NCBI GenBank assembly: GCA_017476305.1
Contig: JAFVAA010000848.1
Span: 1-11,903 of the forward strand
DNA: 11,903 bases
DNA from: Lachnospiraceae bacterium
GTDB lineage: Bacteria; Bacillota; Clostridia; Lachnospirales; Lachnospiraceae
Direction: 5' to 3'
Part shown: positions 6,995 to 11,903 of the stretch, one piece after another
Layout: every line of letters begins with the position of its first letter
Numbering within the stretch: position 1 is the stretch's first letter
Notes under the pieces: model-generated
What the model saw: the letters and a program-made list of their open reading frames with translations, nothing else
Told to the model about the DNA's origin: nothing
Database searches by the model: none
Translations under genes and position numbers: made by a program

Positions 6995-9076
6995 TTATTT
7001 TCCAAACCGTTTTAAGATGTGATCCAGACGATCTGCCAATTCCTTATTCTGCTCTGACTGCTCCCTGATTTCTCCTGCGATTTCTGAAGTGCTTTCATTT
7101 TTCTCCACGATTCCATTGATGGCAACCAGATTTTCATTCGTAATCTCTTTTACATTCTTCACATTATTTGCGATCTCTTTTACAGAGTTTTCGAGAACCA
7201 TGACATCCTCTTTCACCCCGGAAAGGCCGTCCCTTATCTCCATGACATCTCCACTGTAAGAAGACGACTGTTTTGCGAACTCCCCAAACTTGACCACCAT
7301 ATCATCTGCCAAAAAGGAAAGAATTTCTTCAAAGCAGCGATTTACCACCTCTATGCTCTTATTCGCCTCTGTACAGAGCGTCTGGATATTGACCGCCGTA
7401 TCAGAAGAACTCTCCGCAAGTGCCCCGATTTCACTTGCCACTACTGCAAAGCCCTTTCCTGCTTCACCGGCCCTGGCCGCTTCGATTGCCGCATTAAGTG
7501 ATAAAAGATTGGTCTGGCTGGAAATATTCAGGATTTCCGAAGCCATGTCATTGATCTTTTCCAGGTTGCTCAAACGTTCAATCGCATCATCTACGGATGT
7601 TCTCGTCTGTCCCAATGTCTCCTGACCGATTTGATATGCATCTGTTGCCTGTTTTCTCATGGCAGATGCACTCGCGAGAACCTCATCACTCGTCTGCACG
7701 GAACCCCTGATACGCCCCACGATTCCGTCAACCACATTATCAATCCGGTTAATTTCCTCATCTACTCCCGCCATCATTTCATTGGTATTTTCGAGCTGTG
7801 CAGAAAACTCCTCCGTCGTCGCCATATTATCCGATACATCTTCCACAAGCCTTGCGGAAGAGTCGTGAAGTTCATCTGCCTTTCCGTCCAGAATATAGCA
7901 GCACTCCTGTAAAGTTCCTGTAATCTCCCTCAGGGAAGTCGTCAGGCTTTCCGTGGCCGAAGAAATATTTCCAATTTCATCCCGTCTTCCGGAATAAGCC
8001 TTCATCACGGGCTTTTCTGAAATATCCAGATTTTTCAGCTCTATCAGGCTGCTGTCGATCGCTTTCATCGGATGCAGCATACGCTGGATAATGATATAAG
8101 AAATCAGGCATAAAAGAATCACTGCTGCTATACAAAACACAATCAATGCTTTTCTTAAACTCTTCATAGAACGGAAAACTTCACTCTGCTTATCTGACAG
8201 CATAAAAAGCCAATTGTAATCCGACATATAATAATAACCCATAATGCTGGATTCCTTACCGCTCCCATACTCAATAAAACCACTGCCATCCGAACTCTGA
8301 TCCGCAAAAGACTTACATAACTCCTGAATATAGGACTCCTCTACCGGGACAGCCACTTTTTCGCTCTCCGGATGAAAAACATATTCCTCTTTCAACACAT
8401 GAACCATATAGTACTGTGCATTCTCCATACCGTTCAGGCTGAGGGTATCCAGCATTTTCACCAATCCCTCCGTGTAGACTGCACCACCCACAAAGCCGAC
8501 CGTCTGTCCTTTCTCATCTAAAACCGCTTTATATAAGGAAACCACCTGCTTTCCACTGGCCGGGGAAATAATAATTCCTGTGTTATATACACCATTTTGA
8601 GTCGCAGTTAAAGAATCCTGAAGACTTTTTAGGGCATCTCCTTCTCTGGTGGTAATCCCTACCACTGCAGGATTCGTATGAGTCAGCACATGCGAATTCC
8701 ATTCACTCACATACAGACCATCCAGATTCTCCACATCGCCTGAAAAAGCTTCCGTATATTTCTGTGTCTTCTTAAAAGCAGCCTCATCTGTCGGATTCTT
8801 TAACAATTCCAGGACTTCCCCAGCCCTGCTGAAAGCAGTCAGTGTTTTTTCTGTCTCGGCAACATAATTTCTGATAATCTGGCTCCGCTCTTCCACCACG
8901 GTTTTCAAATTGTCCGTCGTGGATTGTTTCTTATCCTTTGTAATCATATTTATTACAATAAACGAAAACAGAAGCATCACAATAATCTGAAGCACCAAAA
9001 TACATACAATGATTTTTTGTCCCAAAGAGAATGCAATCTTCCTTTGCTCTTTTTTTCCATATTTTTCCCCTTCCAT
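6995..9076 (-). CDS. Methyl-accepting chemotaxis protein, Cache - HAMP - MCP signal
   Basis: Transmembrane chemoreceptor signalling to CheA/CheW. From the ATG at 9074-9076 it has 693 residues: TM1 about 22-44, an extracellular double-Cache-like domain about 50-300, TM2 about 308-331, HAMP about 332-385, and a long helical cytoplasmic domain to the end. The signalling hairpin tip is clear at about 523-547 (NLLSLNAAIEAARAGEAGKG and following FAVVA). The Cache domain carries W126, HTNP (133-136) and R144-x-x-D147, and lacks the RxxWY amino-acid-binding signature, so the ligand is unknown. The start is uncertain: TTG (9107-9109) and GTG (9104-9106) lie upstream without an SD, the chosen ATG has only a weak AGAAG, and the one strong SD (AAGGGG) precedes an out-of-frame ATG at 9058-9060 (see findings). 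It is followed almost without gap by the diguanylate cyclase gene, so the two are co-transcribed. Confidence 0.93.
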   Translation of the reverse strand: MEGEKYGKKEQRKIAFSLGQKIIVCILVLQIIVMLLFSFIVINMITKDKKQSTTDNLKTVVEERSQIIRNYVAETEKTLTAFSRAGEVLELLKNPTDEAAFKKTQKYTEAFSGDVENLDGLYVSEWNSHVLTHTNPAVVGITTREGDALKSLQDSLTATQNGVYNTGIIISPASGKQVVSLYKAVLDEKGQTVGFVGGAVYTEGLVKMLDTLSLNGMENAQYYMVHVLKEEYVFHPESEKVAVPVEESYIQELCKSFADQSSDGSGFIEYGSGKESSIMGYYYMSDYNWLFMLSDKQSEVFRSMKSLRKALIVFCIAAVILLCLISYIIIQRMLHPMKAIDSSLIELKNLDISEKPVMKAYSGRRDEIGNISSATESLTTSLREITGTLQECCYILDGKADELHDSSARLVEDVSDNMATTEEFSAQLENTNEMMAGVDEEINRIDNVVDGIVGRIRGSVQTSDEVLASASAMRKQATDAYQIGQETLGQTRTSVDDAIERLSNLEKINDMASEILNISSQTNLLSLNAAIEAARAGEAGKGFAVVASEIGALAESSSDTAVNIQTLCTEANKSIEVVNRCFEEILSFLADDMVVKFGEFAKQSSSYSGDVMEIRDGLSGVKEDVMVLENSVKEIANNVKNVKEITNENLVAINGIVEKNESTSEIAGEIREQSEQNKELADRLDHILKRFGK
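9050..9074 (-). promoter_or_regulatory. Strong SD with out-of-frame ATG and A7 tract at the MCP 5' end
   Basis: GGAAGGGG (9067-9074) is ideally spaced, 6 nt, before an ATG at 9058-9060. This ATG is out of frame with the receptor and reaches a stop after 27 codons (start MEKKSKGRLHS). Directly after the ATG and a G comes a run of seven A (9056-9050). One more A would place the ATG in frame and give MEKKEQRKIAFSLGQK, a normal receptor N terminus. Confidence 0.6.
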
Positions 9077-9153
9077 CTTGGCATTCTTCTGACAGATAAA
9101 CCTCACCAAAAGAGACAGCCACTAAAATCGGTTCTGGTATTCGTGAATAATCA

Positions 9154-9214
9154 GGCAGGATATGAAATACAAAGAATTCGCACCCACGAGGTACTTCTGC
9201 ATTCACATCCTGCC
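9154..9214 (-). ncRNA. 61-nt structured leader hairpin upstream of the MCP gene (no known family recognised)
   Basis: On the minus-strand RNA the outer stem GGCAGGAUGUGAA (9214-9202) pairs all along with UUCAUAUCCUGCC (9166-9154), with one G-U. Inside it, UGC pairs with GUA, AGAA with UUCU, and GUACCU with GGGUGC around a CGU loop, leaving only small bulges (GAA, UU and single U). That is about 26 pairs in 61 nt. Several pairs are G-U, which would be A-C mismatches in the plus-strand RNA, so the fold belongs to the minus-strand transcript. No T tract follows, so it is not a terminator. It lies between the xylanase stop (9267) and the MCP start, and may be a regulatory leader, an mRNA-processing site or a small RNA. 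Confidence 0.5.
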
Positions 9215-9230
9215 ACTGATACAAAATAAC

Positions 9231-9259
9231 AGTAACAAATATATCTTTTATACCGTCAA
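9231..9259 (-). promoter_or_regulatory. Possible promoter of the MCP - diguanylate cyclase operon
   Basis: TTGACG (9259-9254) with a 17-nt A/T-rich spacer and a weak GTTACT -10 (9236-9231) on the minus strand. It would start transcription just before the leader hairpin. The -35 is good and the -10 poor, so the call is weak. No terminator separates this point from the xylanase gene, so read-through is also possible. Confidence 0.3.
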
Positions 9260-9266
9260 TAATTTT

Positions 9267-9581
9267 TTACTGAACACTGTAAAGCTTCAATGTTTTAAAT
9301 TTAAGCACCTTGGAAAATGCACCCTTTTTCTTTCCGTTCACGCCACGAACCTTCACCTGGATTGTTGTATTTTTCGTTAATTTCTTAAGTGTATAGCTCG
9401 TTTTCTTCGTAGAAACCTTTTTCCACTTTTTCTTTCCAATCTTATAAGAAATTTCATATTTCTTTGCATTTTTTGCCTTTTTCCACGAAATCTTTGCGCT
9501 TACGGCGGTTACCTTTGCTTTCTTTAATCCGGTTACCTTTGCCGGTTTTTTTACCTTTTTCTGTGGTGCAGGTGCCGGTCC
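9267..9581 (-). pseudogene. C-terminal lysine-rich Fn3 module of the xylanase, in the -1 frame
   Basis: This is the continuation of the xylanase after a frame break. It begins with a Pro-Ala linker (GPAPAPQKK) and is followed by a single fibronectin type III-like module: PAKVTGLKKAKVTAVSAKISW, then KKYEISYKIGKKKWKKV, then YTLKKLTKNTTIQVKVRGV. After the linker, 33 of 97 residues are lysine and only one is acidic, a composition often seen in surface Fn3 repeats of Lachnospiraceae. It has no ribosome binding site or start codon of its own near the module, so as read it is untranslated unless a frameshift occurs. The sequence between its stop and the MCP gene contains no clear terminator. Confidence 0.75.
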
Positions 9582-11903
9582 GGCTGTACATTTTCTTTTG
9601 CTGTGCCTAATGCTACCGTTCCGAATACTGCCGGAGAAGCCCATCCATTTCCGGATTCATCATACCAGCTGATCGTACCGGCTCTGTTTCCTGTACTGTC
9701 CGCATCATTGATCTGGAACTCCAGTCCCACCAGACTTCCTTCTGCCGGTTTGATATCCGTCCATTTGAATGCTGCCTCTACCACATATCCATTTGCCGTT
9801 ACCTTTGCTGCGGAAGTCAGATTTTCAGCAGTGCACTTCGTTCCATTAAAGGACTGCTCATTTTCATAGCTGATACGATACTGCTTATCATCATCTTCAT
9901 AGCCGTCTGTCTTTCCATTGTTCTCATCGATAAAGACTTCCACGGAATCCTGTTCCCATGCATTTGCATTGTCCGCATTTAAAACGGCATCCTCTACATT
10001 CATGTAGATATAAAGATTTTCACTATCCCAAAGAGCCTTTGCCTTTGCACTTGCAGCAGCACCGAGACGAATCTGAAGCGGAATCTCCACTGCATTTTTC
10101 CATGCAGCATCTTCATCGCCATCCACGACTGCCGTTCCCTTTGAAATTTCAGCAAATGGCTTTACTGTCACCTTTGCGAAATATTTACTGCTTTCCTCCT
10201 GTGTAAACCGCAGATCATTGAAAGCTGCCTTGTCTGCCCCATTTGTGACCACGACATCCATGCGGACATTATCGCCTACTTTCAGTCCTGCAAACGGGAA
10301 TGTGACCTCTGCAGTATATCCTCCATCAGAAGCAGTCGCATCCGTCCTCTTTACCGTCTGCTTTTTCACCGCACCGTCCTGCTCCAGATAAACCGTCACT
10401 GCATCCGTATCTTCCGCATTTGCATCCTCAACTTTTACCTGTACGGAAATGCCATTGCTGTTCCAAACCGGAGTAAATGCAGCTTTTGCCGCACCATTTT
10501 CAAATGAATATGTCTTTCCATAAGTATATGTCCCGTTTTCACTCTCTGTCAATGTGATCGGATGAATGAACGGCTCCAATTTCCCAGGATCTGCTAAAGC
10601 CCAGAAGGATGGCTTTGCCTTATAGAAATCATCGAATAAAAGCGGGCACTGTACACGGGTTCCATCGGTACCACCGCCTACATTTGCCTGACTCTGAAGC
10701 CATGAATTTTTATCAATCACGCCCCATACTGTAAATCCGGAAACATCAATTCCATCCTCCTTATCGAGTCTGCAAAGAGTATCATACACCTCTTTATATT
10801 TATATGCCTGCTTTACATATTCCTGTTCTCTCGTTGCATCAGTTCCATCGAAATCATTGCTTGCGGTAAAATCAAGCTCGGTAAGCTGTACCTTTCCGAC
10901 AATCTTCGCATATGCCCGTACGGCTGCCTCTAACTGTGCTGCAGTAGGCGATTCCAGATTGTAATGTCCCTGCATTCCCATACCATCAATTCTCGTACCG
11001 GTTCCAGGCGCACCCGCTTTTTCCTTTACCGCAGTTAAAAGATTCGAAATCCCAATCATTTTATGGCTGTCGCACTCGCCATAGTCGTTGTAGTAAAGCT
11101 CTAAGGAAGCCGGTGCATATTTATTCGCATAGGTAAATGCATTGATGATAAATTCATTGCTTCCATAGACCTTCCACCAGCTGGATTTGCTTCCATGCGT
11201 ATCATCCGTCAGACTGTCTCCACCAGGCTCGGTATCTGTCCGGTAGCTTTCTCCACTGACTGCTTCATTCACGACATCCCAGCCATAGAAGAGATCCTTA
11301 TATTTACTGTCTGCCCCCGTATAGTAGGTAAGCATTGTTTTAATGTACCATTCCATACGAAGGTTCATGGTCTCCTTAGAAACATAATCCTTTGTCTTAT
11401 CATATCCTTCATGGAAGAACCATTCCGGTGCCTGGGAATGCCAGACCAATACATGCCCACGCACACGGATTTTCTTCTGCGGGTTTGCTTCATTCCATGC
11501 CAAAATGGTATCTAACATCTTATCTGCCCTGGAATGATCAAGGGTAGGAACTTCAATTTCCTTTCCGTCAATTTCTGCCTTTGTAATGCTTCCCTCCGGG
11601 CAGGCTGCATTATTGTAGCCAAGCATACAGTCTAATTTCAGCTCATTTCCCAAGGTCACTGCATTAAAATGCTTTTCCACTAAATCCATCAGTGTCTCAT
11701 CTGAAATCTCCGGGCTCGTTAAAGAGGTTCCTATCACTGCATCAGAGCCAAGTCCCGTCTCTGTCGCCATCACATCCCGAAGGGAAGGAATATCCTTTTC
11801 AATCTCCGGCTTTGGCACGGACTGGCGAATCATCTTAAATCCGGCCAGATAGTAATCTCCCTTGACACAATCCCCACTGCCATAATTCGTCCCCTGCTCG
11901 ATG
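9551..11903 (-). CDS. GH10 endo-beta-1,4-xylanase with CBM9 modules, N terminus cut by window edge
   Basis: Large modular xylanase that hydrolyses internal beta-1,4 bonds of xylan, presumably outside the cell; the signal peptide would lie beyond the right edge. The frame stays open to 11903. Numbering from the Met codon at 11831-11833, the order is: tail of a probable CBM22 module (DYYLAGFKMI just before and at this Met), then GH10 about 20-415, CBM9-like module about 425-545 and a second CBM9 about 553-743. GH10 motifs are RGHVLVWHSQAPEWFF (125-140), WDVVNEA with acid/base E190, and QLTELD with nucleophile E319. The second CBM9 shows SENLYIYMNVEDA, AWEQDSVEVFIDENNG and QYRISYENEQSFNG. The frame ends with an unnatural QPDRHLHHRKR, where the -1 frame instead gives a Pro-Ala linker and an Fn3 module. 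The reading is therefore frameshifted at about 9578-9584, by mutation or sequencing error. The internal Met is not the true start. Confidence 0.95.
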   Translation of the reverse strand, partial: IEQGTNYGSGDCVKGDYYLAGFKMIRQSVPKPEIEKDIPSLRDVMATETGLGSDAVIGTSLTSPEISDETLMDLVEKHFNAVTLGNELKLDCMLGYNNAACPEGSITKAEIDGKEIEVPTLDHSRADKMLDTILAWNEANPQKKIRVRGHVLVWHSQAPEWFFHEGYDKTKDYVSKETMNLRMEWYIKTMLTYYTGADSKYKDLFYGWDVVNEAVSGESYRTDTEPGGDSLTDDTHGSKSSWWKVYGSNEFIINAFTYANKYAPASLELYYNDYGECDSHKMIGISNLLTAVKEKAGAPGTGTRIDGMGMQGHYNLESPTAAQLEAAVRAYAKIVGKVQLTELDFTASNDFDGTDATREQEYVKQAYKYKEVYDTLCRLDKEDGIDVSGFTVWGVIDKNSWLQSQANVGGGTDGTRVQCPLLFDDFYKAKPSFWALADPGKLEPFIHPITLTESENGTYTYGKTYSFENGAAKAAFTPVWNSNGISVQVKVEDANAEDTDAVTVYLEQDGAVKKQTVKRTDATASDGGYTAEVTFPFAGLKVGDNVRMDVVVTNGADKAAFNDLRFTQEESSKYFAKVTVKPFAEISKGTAVVDGDEDAAWKNAVEIPLQIRLGAAASAKAKALWDSENLYIYMNVEDAVLNADNANAWEQDSVEVFIDENNGKTDGYEDDDKQYRISYENEQSFNGTKCTAENLTSAAKVTANGYVVEAAFKWTDIKPAEGSLVGLEFQINDADSTGNRAGTISWYDESGNGWASPAVFGTVALGTAKENVQPDRHLHHRKR

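Noticed and set aside
6523..7068. A 181-codon plus-strand open frame antisense to the diguanylate cyclase and the end of the MCP
   Set aside because: It lies wholly over two well-supported minus-strand genes, its product resembles no family and has no plausible ribosome binding site; it is a shadow frame.
9120..9152. Sigma-28 (SigD/FliA) promoter for the MCP, from ACCGATTT on the minus strand at about 9125-9132
   Set aside because: The -10 is a partial match and no TAAA-like -35 stands 15 nt upstream; too weak to annotate.
9154..9214. Known c-di-GMP riboswitch (class I or II) upstream of the MCP - cyclase operon
   Set aside because: The conserved core sequences and multi-helix layout of those classes are not recognisable; a single long hairpin is seen instead.
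8931..9224. A 97-codon minus-strand frame covering the leader hairpin and the MCP start
   Set aside because: It overlaps the real MCP frame over membrane segment 1, gives a composition unlike a protein, and has no good start site.
9578..9600. Programmed -1 ribosomal frameshift joining the xylanase to its Fn3 tail
   Set aside because: No X-XXY-YYZ slippery heptamer is present in the zero frame (GCA AAA GAA AAT) and no clear downstream pseudoknot was seen; mutation or sequencing error fits better.

Overview
The window looks like chromosomal DNA of a motile, xylan-degrading member of the Firmicutes, most likely Lachnospiraceae (Roseburia, Butyrivibrio or Eubacterium-like). This is inferred from the moderate GC content, the strong Shine-Dalgarno sites, the LplB/LplC-type sugar transporter, the large modular GH10 xylanase with CBM9 modules and a lysine-rich Fn3 tail, and the pairing of a Cache chemoreceptor with a Cache diguanylate cyclase. 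No rRNA, tRNA, CRISPR array or complete insertion sequence was seen. No stretch over 300 bases lacks a gene; the three intergenic regions are about 190-205 bases each.

Layout. Bases 1-3663 (minus strand) are a three-gene sugar operon transcribed from a promoter near 3700: an LplB-type permease, an LplC/YtcP-type permease and a GH3 beta-xylosidase/beta-glucosidase that runs off the left edge. No solute-binding protein or ATPase gene is present. Divergent from it, 3859-4791 (plus strand) is an Rpn/PD-(D/E)XK 'transposase' family gene with a C-terminal coiled coil containing an exact 21-bp tandem duplication. Bases 4792-4995 hold a long hairpin and a bidirectional terminator.

Bases 4996-9076 (minus strand) hold two signalling genes in tandem: a methyl-accepting chemotaxis protein followed by a PAS-GGDEF diguanylate cyclase. 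The two proteins share the same Cache-TM-HAMP input architecture, with residue motifs that line up one for one, so one kind of signal appears to feed both chemotaxis and c-di-GMP. Upstream of the MCP the leader can fold, on the minus-strand RNA only, into a 61-nt long hairpin. Bases 9267-11903 (minus strand) are the GH10 xylanase, with its N terminus beyond the right edge. Its reading frame breaks at about 9580, separating two CBM9-like modules from a very lysine-rich Fn3 tail.

How it fits together (inference): the secreted or cell-surface xylanase cuts xylan, the LplBC permeases import oligosaccharides with partners encoded elsewhere, GH3 trims them, and the receptor/cyclase pair adjusts movement and c-di-GMP to a ligand that could come from the same polysaccharide. 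The observations most worth checking are the shared-sensor pair, the leader hairpin, the xylanase frameshift, and a strong but out-of-frame start site next to an A7 tract at the 5' end of the MCP gene.
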